From positions 1 to 9,981 of the forward strand of contig CAAFMK010000173.1 in the NCBI GenBank assembly GCA_900763995.1: a stretch of DNA of 9,981 nucleotides. The letters run 5' to 3'. Positions 1 through 6,486 of the stretch are shown here, one piece after another. Both the position numbers and the translations under genes were made by a program. The notes below the pieces were generated by a model, which had not been told where the DNA came from, did no database searches, and saw nothing but the letters and a program-made list of their open reading frames with translations. This DNA is from an uncultured Oscillospiraceae bacterium. GTDB taxonomy: Bacteria > Bacillota > Clostridia > Oscillospirales > Oscillospiraceae. Positions within the stretch are counted from its first letter, which is position 1. Each line of letters starts with the position of its first letter.

Positions 1-280
1 CTTGTTGAATACAGACCAGATCTCCATAGTGTATCTTATTCTGTATCAAATTTTGAGTCACAGCCTGCTCAATCACTGCTGTAATCTCATTTTGGGTCTG
101 GGCAGAGGCCATACGCTCCAGTACAGGTCGAAGTCTGGTTTCTAACATATGGATCATCCCTCCCGCCACCAGCAAAGCAATCAAAAATGTAATAAAAACA
201 GGATGACCCCCCAGCTTATTCCAGGAGAATTGAGTGCGATGATGGAAAATGGCCCTTAGTGGCCGCCTGGATTTTGACAT
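1..280 (-). CDS. yunB: Sporulation protein YunB-like, N-terminal part (runs off the window)
   Basis: The reverse strand reads 93 open codons from ATG at 280-278 to the window edge. Residues 1-26 are basic (MSKSRRPLRAIFHHR at the start). A single hydrophobic segment follows at about 27-46, and then an amphipathic stretch with the pattern ETRLRPVLERMASAQTQNEI and VIEQAVTQNL. The order of basic tail, one membrane segment, 'A-x-T' helix and 'I-x-x-A-V' helix matches YunB as I know it from Bacillus and clostridia. In Bacillus subtilis yunB is a mother-cell (sigma E) sporulation gene whose exact biochemical role is unclear. ATG 280 is preferred over the in-frame ATG at 286 because GGAGGG at 287-292 lies 6 nt upstream of it, whereas it would touch ATG 286. 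The C-terminal part is outside the window. I found no convincing sigma E promoter in the 121 bp upstream. Confidence 0.8.
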   Translation of the reverse strand, partial: MSKSRRPLRAIFHHRTQFSWNKLGGHPVFITFLIALLVAGGMIHMLETRLRPVLERMASAQTQNEITAVIEQAVTQNLIQNKIHYGDLVCIQQ

Positions 281-287
281 CTCCATC

Positions 288-312
288 CCTCCATATTGTT
301 AGAATATGGAGG
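288..312 (-). promoter_or_regulatory. Perfect hairpin burying the yunB ribosome binding site
   Basis: In the mRNA sense, CCTCCATATT (312-303) and AATATGGAGG (297-288) are perfect 10-nt complements around a 5-nt loop. The 3' arm contains the GGAGG that serves ATG 280, and the 5' arm carries the matching CCTCC. Folding would therefore hide the ribosome binding site. No T-tract follows, so it does not look like a terminator. The pairing is seen directly; a regulatory role is inferred. Confidence 0.6.
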
Positions 313-401
313 TACCAGCTTGACCTATTCCAAACAATGATACCAAGTACGGTGGTTCTTTACACTGAATAAATATACAGATGAAATAGTGGGATGATAT
401 A

Positions 402-1646
402 TTATTTCAAAAGCTCCTCTACTGCAAGCAGTACACCCGCCTTCCCCGATTCAAAGGTCAGACCGCCCTGAAGGTACACGGTATATGGTGGGCGCATGGG
501 TGCATCTGCTGACAGCTCAATAGAGGCACCCTGAATAAATGCACCGGCAGCCATAATAACCTGACAATCATAGCCCGGCATATCCCACGGCTCAGGTGTG
601 ACATAGGAATCAACAGGTGCACCAAATTGAATTCCCTTACAAAACTTTTTCAGTGCCTCAGGGTCTTTCATGTGGATCATTTGGATAATATCATGGCGAA
701 CAGCACTGGAATGAGGCTCAGTCTCATATCCAAGTAATTCCATCACCTTAGCTGCAAAAACTGCTGTTTTAACAGCCTGTGCAACTGTATGAGGTGCAAG
801 AAACAGTCCCTGATAGAGCAGACGATTTTGCCCCAATGTACAGCCACACTCACCACCAATGCCTGGCACGGTAAGCCGCCGCGCAGCCCCCTCTACCAAA
901 TCCTTTCGGCCGGCAATATAGCCACCAGTTGGCGCTAATCCACCACCAGGGTTTTTGATAAGAGATCCTACCACAAGATCTGCGCCTACATGGGTTGGCT
1001 CTAGTGTTTCGACAAATTCGCCATAGCAATTATCGACTATAATTGCTGTATTCGGATTTGACTTTTTAATTATTTGACATATCTCGCCAATTTCTGCAAC
1101 GGACAAAGATGCCCGTGTGGAATATCCCTTGGAACGCTGAATAAGAACCGCTTTTACATTTTGGTCAGATACAGCCTTTGCGATTCCCTCCAGATCTGGC
1201 TTGTCATCCACCAGCTCCACCTGACGATATTCCACACCATAATCCTTCAAGGAGCCATGGCCCTTGTCCACCGCTCCAACAACACCAAGCAGTGTATCAT
1301 AAGGAGCACCAATGGCAGATACCAGTACATCCCCGGCCCGCAGAGCTCCATACAGGGCACACGCAATGGCATGCGTACCATTGACAAATTGAATCCGAAC
1401 CAGAGCGGATTCTGTCCCAAACAATTCTGCATAAATCTGATCCAGCTTGTTACGGCCCAAGTCATCATAGCCATAACCTGTTGTCCCAGAAAAATACCCC
1501 TCTGCTACCCGATGGTTTTGAAAGGCAGATAGTACATGATGGGCGTTTTCTTCCGCAATGGAATCAATATGAGAAAATTCCTGAACCAATTCTTTTTGAG
1601 CCTGGGTTCCAAGCGCCCAAACCCGTTCACTTATCTGTAAAGGCAT
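402..1646 (-). CDS. Methionine gamma-lyase family PLP-dependent protein
   Basis: This is a fold-type I PLP enzyme of the family labelled 'methionine gamma-lyase' or 'aluminium resistance protein' (Met_gamma_lyase Pfam family). Numbered from the TTG at 1658, the Schiff-base lysine is expected at K235 in GSLIKNPGGGLAPTGGYIAG. The ring-nitrogen aspartate would be D209 in IIVDNCYGEF. An N-terminal SGTTGYGYDDLGR block and the C-terminal YLQGGLTF block are also typical. The roughly 415-residue length fits the family. Members are thought to act on sulfur amino acids, but the physiological substrate is poorly established. Start: ATG 1646 is chosen. A TTG at 1658 would add four residues, but the nearest AGGA touches it directly; from ATG 1646 the AGGA is about 12 nt away, so neither start is ideal. 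The gene lies 41 bp behind the last M42 peptidase gene and probably shares its transcript. No terminator-like hairpin with a T-run is visible after its TAA. Confidence 0.88.
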   Translation of the reverse strand: MPLQISERVWALGTQAQKELVQEFSHIDSIAEENAHHVLSAFQNHRVAEGYFSGTTGYGYDDLGRNKLDQIYAELFGTESALVRIQFVNGTHAIACALYGALRAGDVLVSAIGAPYDTLLGVVGAVDKGHGSLKDYGVEYRQVELVDDKPDLEGIAKAVSDQNVKAVLIQRSKGYSTRASLSVAEIGEICQIIKKSNPNTAIIVDNCYGEFVETLEPTHVGADLVVGSLIKNPGGGLAPTGGYIAGRKDLVEGAARRLTVPGIGGECGCTLGQNRLLYQGLFLAPHTVAQAVKTAVFAAKVMELLGYETEPHSSAVRHDIIQMIHMKDPEALKKFCKGIQFGAPVDSYVTPEPWDMPGYDCQVIMAAGAFIQGASIELSADAPMRPPYTVYLQGGLTFESGKAGVLLAVEELLK

Positions 1647-1687
1647 TTTACTTGTCAATCCTATCTATTCTGTAAATTAAGAACCGT

Positions 1688-2689
1688 TCACTTTTGTGGA
1701 AAGTCACTTTGTGCAAAGGTAGCAACCAAGCTGACACAAGCCTGCACATCATCCAGATCGACCATCTCTACCGGTGTATGGATATAGCGGCAGGGCACAG
1801 AAATTCCACCTGTCAGAACACCAGTTCGTGCAAGCTGTATGGCACCAGCATCTGTTCCACCTGCACGGAGAACATCTCGCTGCACAGGGATGCCCTCCTT
1901 CTCAGCCAATTCACTTAACTTGGAGACCACAGCTGGGTGACAAATCACAGAGGAATCCATGATTTTAATGGCAGCACCCTTTCCTAACTGAACTGTGCCA
2001 CCTTTTTCAGAACCAGGCGTATCATCCACATCTGTAACATCTACAGCCACCCCATACTCTGGAGCAATGGCCCATGCAGCGGTTTTTGCGCCACGGATCC
2101 CAACCTCTTCCTGTGCTGTAAATACAAAATACAAATCAGCACAATATTCCTGAATCTGCTCCAATGCAGACAAAAGGACAGCGCAGGAGATACGGTTATC
2201 CATGTAAGGTGAGGTCACTTTACGAGAGCTGGGAAATATAGAGGAATCATAGATGGCGGTGTCCCCCACCTGAACCATCTTTTTGGCATCCTCCTGATTG
2301 TTTGCTCCAATGTCGATATAGCACTCATCCAGCTTTAACTTACCAAAATCGGCCTTCTCTTCTGGAACTATAACACCCTGAATCCCATTTTTAAAGCGGA
2401 CTGGGGTATAGATGGCCTCCTTTGGATCAATGCCACCAAGACGACCAACACGAAGAAATCCATCTTTTTCAATGTGTGTAACAATGAATCCAATGGAGTC
2501 CATGTGGGCAGAAAACATGACCTTTGGCCCCTTACCTTTTTTGTGCACAATCAAATTTCCCATAGTATCAACAGACACTTCATCTGCAAAAGGCTGCGCA
2601 AGTTGAGCAATCTTTTCTCGAATGCTACCCTCATCGCCAGATGGCCCGTGCACCCCATGAAGGTTATTCATTAATTCAAATACTGTCAT
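1688..2689 (-). CDS. M42 family metallopeptidase (third of three in reading order)
   Basis: A cytoplasmic metallo-aminopeptidase or glutamyl-aminopeptidase-like protein of family M42, whose members usually form dodecameric TET particles. All expected residues are visible (numbered from ATG 2689): H62 and D64 in the AHMD motif, bridging D164 in PYMDNR, catalytic and metal E194/E195 in TAQEEVGIRG, D217 in VAVDVTD, and H304 in RYIHTP. The inserted PDZ-like dimerisation region lies between about residues 70 and 155. Start: ATG 2689 is preceded by AAGGTG at 6-nt spacing. A GTG at 2698 would add three residues but overlaps that site. The length of 333 residues is normal for the family. The gene begins 23 bp after the second M42 gene ends. 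The family is certain, but peptide specificity cannot be read from the sequence; endoglucanase or 'CelM' labels given to relatives should not be taken at face value. Confidence 0.93.
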   Translation of the reverse strand: MTVFELMNNLHGVHGPSGDEGSIREKIAQLAQPFADEVSVDTMGNLIVHKKGKGPKVMFSAHMDSIGFIVTHIEKDGFLRVGRLGGIDPKEAIYTPVRFKNGIQGVIVPEEKADFGKLKLDECYIDIGANNQEDAKKMVQVGDTAIYDSSIFPSSRKVTSPYMDNRISCAVLLSALEQIQEYCADLYFVFTAQEEVGIRGAKTAAWAIAPEYGVAVDVTDVDDTPGSEKGGTVQLGKGAAIKIMDSSVICHPAVVSKLSELAEKEGIPVQRDVLRAGGTDAGAIQLARTGVLTGGISVPCRYIHTPVEMVDLDDVQACVSLVATFAQSDFPQK

Positions 2690-2712
2690 GCAATTCACCT
2701 TATGATCCCAAG

Positions 2713-3738
2713 TTAGAGTGATTTTCCCTGTTCAATCAGGAACAGGCGTGTTAATTTTAGCATATACTCAAAGTCGGCAATGCTGCCCACACTGGCTGGA
2801 GCATGGAGGTATCGGACGGCAGCAGACAACGCTGCTACACGGACACCTGACTTTGTCCGCTGAATTGTGCGGGCATCATTTCCTCCTGCGATATACTCTT
2901 TCGTCTGCCAAGCGATCCCATTCTCCTCTGCCAGCTGGCGCAGACATTCAAAAAGAGCTCTGTCATAAATGGTAGCACCATCCATATACGAAATTACAGG
3001 GCCTTTTCCAGGTACACATACCTTTCGATGGTCCTCGACTGTGGGAAGATCCGCAGCAGTTGTAGTTTCCAGCACTAGTGCAATCTCTGGTGTGACCGAG
3101 AAGGCTGCTCCAAATGCGCCACGGGTTCCAACTTCTTCCTGCGCCGTAAATGCGAAGGTGACATCCAGCGGGAGTTCCTCCTTCAGCAGTGTCAACATAA
3201 TTACGCATCCGATCCGGTCATCAATGGCCTTTCCTTTGAAGAATCCATGGCCGAATGCTTCAGGAACACCGACAAAAGAGCCGTAGGTACCCAATGGAAC
3301 AAGCTGTTCCGCCTCTGACTTACTACTGGCACCAATATCAATATACAGGCTATCTGTTTTGGGAACTCTTTTTTGCTCCTCACGGCTGACCAAGTGAATT
3401 GCCTTCAATCCGATGACACCTGGCGTTTTATTTTCCCCCAGCACCACAGGCTTTCCAATTGCCACCCGACGATCTACACCACCGACAAAGTCAAATTTTA
3501 AAAAACCATCATCAGTGATGTTTGAAACGATTATTCCAACTTCATCCATGTGTGCAGCCAGGAGCACTTTGTTTTTTGCGGATTTCCGCCCCTTTTTGAA
3601 CACAATCAGATTCCCCAGTGCATCTGTCTTAATAGAATCAGCAAAAGGAGCTGCCTGAGTCCGAATAAAATCACGCACTGCATATTCTGATCCAGAAACA
3701 CCATTTAGACAACATAACTGTTTTAGTAAATCAATCAT
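2713..3738 (-). CDS. M42 family metallopeptidase (second of three)
   Basis: Second M42 paralogue, 341 residues from ATG 3738. Metal and catalytic residues are all present: H63 and D65 in AAHMDEVG, D173 in IDDR, E201/E202 in TAQEEVGTRG, E224 in LETTTAAD and H312 in RYLHAP. Here the fourth position is glutamate (LETTTAAD), while both neighbours have aspartate (AVDVT). Both residues occur in the family, and the difference hints at different substrate or metal preference. Start: ATG 3738 has AAGGAGG 9 nt upstream. A longer reading to 3765 exists but would extend upstream of that site. The start overlaps the end of the first M42 gene by 8 nt (ATGATTGA), a typical arrangement for translational coupling. 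Active in the cytoplasm by family; no signal peptide is seen. Confidence 0.93.
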   Translation of the reverse strand: MIDLLKQLCCLNGVSGSEYAVRDFIRTQAAPFADSIKTDALGNLIVFKKGRKSAKNKVLLAAHMDEVGIIVSNITDDGFLKFDFVGGVDRRVAIGKPVVLGENKTPGVIGLKAIHLVSREEQKRVPKTDSLYIDIGASSKSEAEQLVPLGTYGSFVGVPEAFGHGFFKGKAIDDRIGCVIMLTLLKEELPLDVTFAFTAQEEVGTRGAFGAAFSVTPEIALVLETTTAADLPTVEDHRKVCVPGKGPVISYMDGATIYDRALFECLRQLAEENGIAWQTKEYIAGGNDARTIQRTKSGVRVAALSAAVRYLHAPASVGSIADFEYMLKLTRLFLIEQGKSL

Positions 3739-4786
3739 AGGTAGGAACCTCCTTCCCGATCCCATGAATGAAGGTGGCCAAAAGTCTGGCGGTATTCTCT
3801 AAGTCCTTACAACTCACAGTCTCAATTGGCGTGTGCATATAACGAAGAGGTACTGAGAGCACAGCAGTGGCAACACCCTCCCGACTGATCTGCAAAGGCC
3901 ATCCATTGGTTCCACTGGAACCTGACATGACCTCTAATTGGAAAGGTATCTCCAGCTCCTTGGCCTTACATTGCAGGCGCTTAACCATCCAATCAGTACA
4001 ATTTGGGCCTACACCAATCACAGGCCCTCCAGCCAGTGAAAAGGTTTTATCTTTTCCAGCATCTGGACTATCTCCGTGGGTCACATCCACCGCTACACAC
4101 AGGTCTGGAACAATGCCATATGCAGCAGTGATTGCACCTGTACTGTGGGTTTCCTCTTGTGTAGATCCCAGGATATAAAGATCTACATCCAGTGTTTTCC
4201 CAATAAGCTGTTCAGCAACATCCAGTAAAATGGAAAAGCAACTGCGATCATCCATAGCCTTTCCACACAGAAAGTCATTTCCTAGTTGGGTACACCCTGC
4301 CCGATAGACAGCCGGTGTCCCGATGGGAACCTTTTGCTGCGCATCCTCCTGTGACAGACCAATATCAATAAATAGTTCTTTGATTGGTTGAGACTTATCC
4401 ATATCTGACTGAGACTGAATATGTGGGGGTAAACAGGATACGATGCCAAGCATAGGCGGATCGGTCAGTACCTCCACCTCTCGATCTGGCAGCATTCGTG
4501 GATCTACACCACCAAGAGGAGCAAATTGCAAAAATCCGTCTTGGTGGCCTGTGACGATAAACCCAATTTCGTCCAAATGGGCATCCAAAAGCAGTTTCTT
4601 TGCACCTGCTTTCCCACAGTAGCGCACACCTACAACACTGCCCATATGATCAATACTTACTTCATCCATCAAGGGGCGAAGCAGTTCTGCTGCCGCTGCA
4701 GCAACAGGCTGCTCAAAACCACTTGGGCCAGGCAGGGCACAGAGATGTCCCAAGGTCTTCTTATAATCCAACGGGTATTCCTCCAT
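3731..4786 (-). CDS. M42 family metallopeptidase (first of three)
   Basis: First M42 paralogue after murD, up to 351 residues. Numbered from ATG 4786, it shows LPGPSGFE at 18-25, H70 and D72 in DAHLDEIG, D179 in AMDDR, E211/E212 in STQEETHSTG, D234 in AVDVTHGD and H318 in RYMHTP. The di-metal site is therefore complete. The block after the catalytic glutamates (EETHSTGA) departs from the usual EEVGxRGA seen in the two neighbours, so this copy is the most divergent near the active site. The ATG at 4786 directly follows the murD TAA with no gap. An internal TTG at 4771 has a much better ribosome binding site, so the true product may be five residues shorter. Its 3' end overlaps the next M42 gene by 8 nt. 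Probably cytoplasmic and oligomeric by family; specificity unknown. Confidence 0.92.
   Translation of the reverse strand: MEEYPLDYKKTLGHLCALPGPSGFEQPVAAAAAELLRPLMDEVSIDHMGSVVGVRYCGKAGAKKLLLDAHLDEIGFIVTGHQDGFLQFAPLGGVDPRMLPDREVEVLTDPPMLGIVSCLPPHIQSQSDMDKSQPIKELFIDIGLSQEDAQQKVPIGTPAVYRAGCTQLGNDFLCGKAMDDRSCFSILLDVAEQLIGKTLDVDLYILGSTQEETHSTGAITAAYGIVPDLCVAVDVTHGDSPDAGKDKTFSLAGGPVIGVGPNCTDWMVKRLQCKAKELEIPFQLEVMSGSSGTNGWPLQISREGVATAVLSVPLRYMHTPIETVSCKDLENTARLLATFIHGIGKEVPTYD
4780..4784 (-). promoter_or_regulatory. Ribosome binding site inside the annotated start of the first M42 gene
   Basis: GGAGG at 4784-4780 overlaps codons 1-3 of the ATG-started reading and sits exactly 8 nt before an in-frame TTG at 4771-4769. 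Upstream of ATG 4786 there is only the end of murD, with no purine-rich site. Either the ATG is used by coupled re-initiation at the adjacent TAA, or the TTG is the real start. The spacing makes the TTG attractive; I cannot decide between them from sequence alone. Confidence 0.45.
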
Positions 4787-6172
4787 TTACAGGGCATTCA
4801 CTAAATTTTTAAATACCATGCCTCGTTCCATGAAATTCTTAAACTGGTCGAAAGCGGCACAGGCCGGTGACAACACCACTACATCACCGGCTATGGCAGA
4901 TGCCTGAGCGGATAATACAGCACTGTCCAAATCCGCTGTATCGATAATATTCAGCTGATCTGGTGAGTAGCCTTCCGCTTCTTCAACTGCTTTCCGAATA
5001 GTTGGAGCAGTGGCACCGACCAGCACCAGTGTCTTAACTTTGTTTACAATTTCCTCACCGAGCTGGGTGAATGGGACACCCTTATCATACCCACCAGCAA
5101 TCAAAATTAGTTTCTGATCGAAGGAATCCAGGCAAGCCATTGTACGTGTTGGACTGGTTCCAATGGAGTCATTATAATATTTCACTCCATTTAACTCACG
5201 AATCAGCTCGATACGGTGCTCAACACCAGTAAAACGCTGTGCAACTGACCGGACGCATTTATCTGGAACAATCCCATCTACGGCTGCAATTGCGGCCATG
5301 TAGTTTTCGATATTATGCACACCAGGCAACTGGATGTTTTCTACAGGCAGTACCTCACGACTGCCCATTTCATTGGTCAGCCAAATTGCGTTATCCCGCA
5401 GGTAAACCCCATCTTCCAGCTTGTGCTTTCTGCTAAACAGCATCATCTTTGATGGAGCTGTTTTGGACAAGGAGCGGGTAATATCATTATCATAGTTAAA
5501 GATCGCCCGATCACCATCTTTTTGATGCGTAAAAATATTTAGCTTAGCAGCTGTGTACTCCTCCATAGTGTGGTGGTAGTCCAAATGATTTGGGGATAAA
5601 TTGGTGAACACTGATACATTTGGACTTTGTGTCATGCTCATCAGCTGAAATGAGGAGAGCTCCACGACAGCTACATCATCCTTTGTCATACCAGCCACAT
5701 CGGGCAAGAGCGGTTTGCCAATGTTACCACCCAAATATACATGATATCCTGCTTCTTTCAAAAATTCACTAATCAAGGTGGTTGTGGTGGTTTTGCCATC
5801 ACTGCCAGTAACTCCAATGATTTTACAGGGGCACAGTTGAAAGAACAGTTCCATTTCAGATGTGAGGAGACTTCCCTTCTCAACTGCCTCCTTTAATTCA
5901 GGGGTGTTGGGGCTAAGTCCAGGGGTTCTGAAGATAACATCAAATCGAGACAATTTCTTCAAATAGTCTGCACCAAGGTTTAGTTTAGCCCCTAAACTTT
6001 CTAGTTCGCTGGCTACATCCTCTACCCGTTCACGAGGGGATTTATCACACACAGTTATCTTCAATTCAGCACGCAAAAGCATCCGAATCAGAGGAGTATT
6101 ACTGACTCCCATTCCAATTACTGCAATGGATTTCCCACGCAGACTTGCGAGATATTCATTTATGGTGGACAT
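4787..6172 (-). CDS. murD: UDP-N-acetylmuramoyl-L-alanine--D-glutamate ligase MurD
   Basis: Cytoplasmic Mur ligase that adds D-glutamate to UDP-MurNAc-L-Ala with ATP in peptidoglycan precursor synthesis. The 461-residue length and three-domain order are normal. A Rossmann-like N-domain has IAVIGMGVSN at 16-25. The ATPase domain has GVTGSDGKTTTT at 120-131, ELSSFQL at 171-177, NLSPNHLDYH at 191-200 and K210 in YTAAKLNIF, the expected carbamylated lysine. The C-domain has GVHNIENYMAA at 284-294, FTGVEHR at 314-320, NDSIGTSP at 334-341, GGYDKG at 360-365 and SPACAAFDQFKNFMERG near the end, which binds D-Glu. Start: ATG 6172 with AAGGAGG 8 nt upstream. It stands outside any visible division/cell-wall cluster and leads the peptidase genes with zero spacing. 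An IS66 copy ends about 110 bp upstream, so its promoter supply may have been altered. Confidence 0.97.
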   Translation of the reverse strand: MSTINEYLASLRGKSIAVIGMGVSNTPLIRMLLRAELKITVCDKSPRERVEDVASELESLGAKLNLGADYLKKLSRFDVIFRTPGLSPNTPELKEAVEKGSLLTSEMELFFQLCPCKIIGVTGSDGKTTTTTLISEFLKEAGYHVYLGGNIGKPLLPDVAGMTKDDVAVVELSSFQLMSMTQSPNVSVFTNLSPNHLDYHHTMEEYTAAKLNIFTHQKDGDRAIFNYDNDITRSLSKTAPSKMMLFSRKHKLEDGVYLRDNAIWLTNEMGSREVLPVENIQLPGVHNIENYMAAIAAVDGIVPDKCVRSVAQRFTGVEHRIELIRELNGVKYYNDSIGTSPTRTMACLDSFDQKLILIAGGYDKGVPFTQLGEEIVNKVKTLVLVGATAPTIRKAVEEAEGYSPDQLNIIDTADLDSAVLSAQASAIAGDVVVLSPACAAFDQFKNFMERGMVFKNLVNAL

Positions 6173-6216
6173 AGTTATGTCCTCCTTTCATTGTTTCTTA
6201 CTATGCAATATATTAC

Positions 6217-6245
6217 ATACTACCATATTCACATGAAAATTACAA
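6217..6245 (-). promoter_or_regulatory. Candidate native promoter for murD
   Basis: In the mRNA sense, TTGTAA (6245-6240) and TAGTAT (6222-6217) are separated by 17 bp, and a TGn extension precedes the -10-like hexamer. Each hexamer matches the sigma A consensus at four of six positions, so this is a modest candidate. It lies in the host DNA between the IS66 end and murD, and a transcript from it would have a leader of about 40 nt. Inferred from sequence only. Confidence 0.35.
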
Positions 6246-6266
6246 TCGTGCTGTGTCGCTCTGTGG

Positions 6267-6294
6267 ATTAAATTCTGAATGCCGTAACCGTCAA
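6267..6294 (-). promoter_or_regulatory. Candidate hybrid IS66/host promoter pointing at murD
   Basis: TTGACG (6294-6289, five of six to the -35 consensus) lies within the IS66 terminal repeat, reading outward. TTTAAT (6272-6267, five of six to the -10 consensus) lies in flanking host DNA, with a 16-bp spacer. It points toward murD and the peptidase cluster, with an expected start near 6260. The same outward TTGACG at the other IS end (8805-8810) has no -10-like partner. Hybrid promoters at IS ends are well known; activity here is inferred. Confidence 0.4.
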
Positions 6295-6300
6295 ACCTAG
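6284..6300. repeat. IS66 terminal inverted repeat, tnpC side
   Basis: GTAACCGTCAAACCTAG is the perfect reverse complement of 8799-8815. Allowing two mismatches, the match extends to 22 bp inward (to 6305). The element boundary is drawn here because similarity stops outside it. The outward-facing TTGACG described under the hybrid promoter lies inside this repeat. Confidence 0.95.
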
Positions 6301-6310
6301 AGACGTAGCA

Positions 6311-6340
6311 CAAGGGCCTCAGCAATAGCTGCGGCCCTTG
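6311..6340 (-). terminator. Hairpin after tnpC, possible weak terminator
   Basis: CAAGGGCC (6311-6318) pairs with GGCCCTTG (6333-6340). An inner AGC/GCT pair encloses the loop AATA, with a two-base internal mismatch on each side. It lies 11 bp beyond the ancestral tnpC stop at 6352 and just inside the terminal repeat. No T-tract follows in either direction, so efficient intrinsic termination is unlikely. It could still slow read-through from the IS into murD or act as a structural end element. Confidence 0.4.
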
Positions 6341-6351
6341 GTGTCTGTATA

Positions 6352-6486
6352 TCAATTTTGTGTAGCTTTGCACTCATCCGGCGCTTCACCGGGAATCAGC
6401 TTTTCGGCCCAGACGTCATCTGCCTCCGCCAGTGTGGGTGCTTGCTCCAGCACCCATGCCAAATAGCGGTAAGGATCCAGGCCGGT
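6352..6486 (-). pseudogene. Detached C-terminal segment of IS66 TnpC
   Basis: Directly after the TnpC amber codon (6489-6487) the same frame continues for 44 codons to a TGA at 6354-6352. It begins TGLDPYRYLAWVLEQAPTL and ends near PGEAPDECKATQN. This is the conserved C-terminal block of IS66 transposases, which normally continues from 'IETAKE(N/T)GLDPYRYL'. The interruption is therefore most simply a GAG-to-TAG change in one codon, with no frameshift. The segment has no start codon or ribosome binding site of its own and is not a separate gene. Confidence 0.88.

Noticed and set aside
1074..1532. Plus-strand 152-codon ORF opposite the PLP enzyme gene
   Set aside because: It is fully antisense to a well-supported gene, with no motif or ribosome binding site.
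6188..6373. 61-codon minus-strand ORF across the IS66 end
   Set aside because: It spans the terminal repeat and hairpin and lies in a different frame from tnpC. The junction composition explains it.
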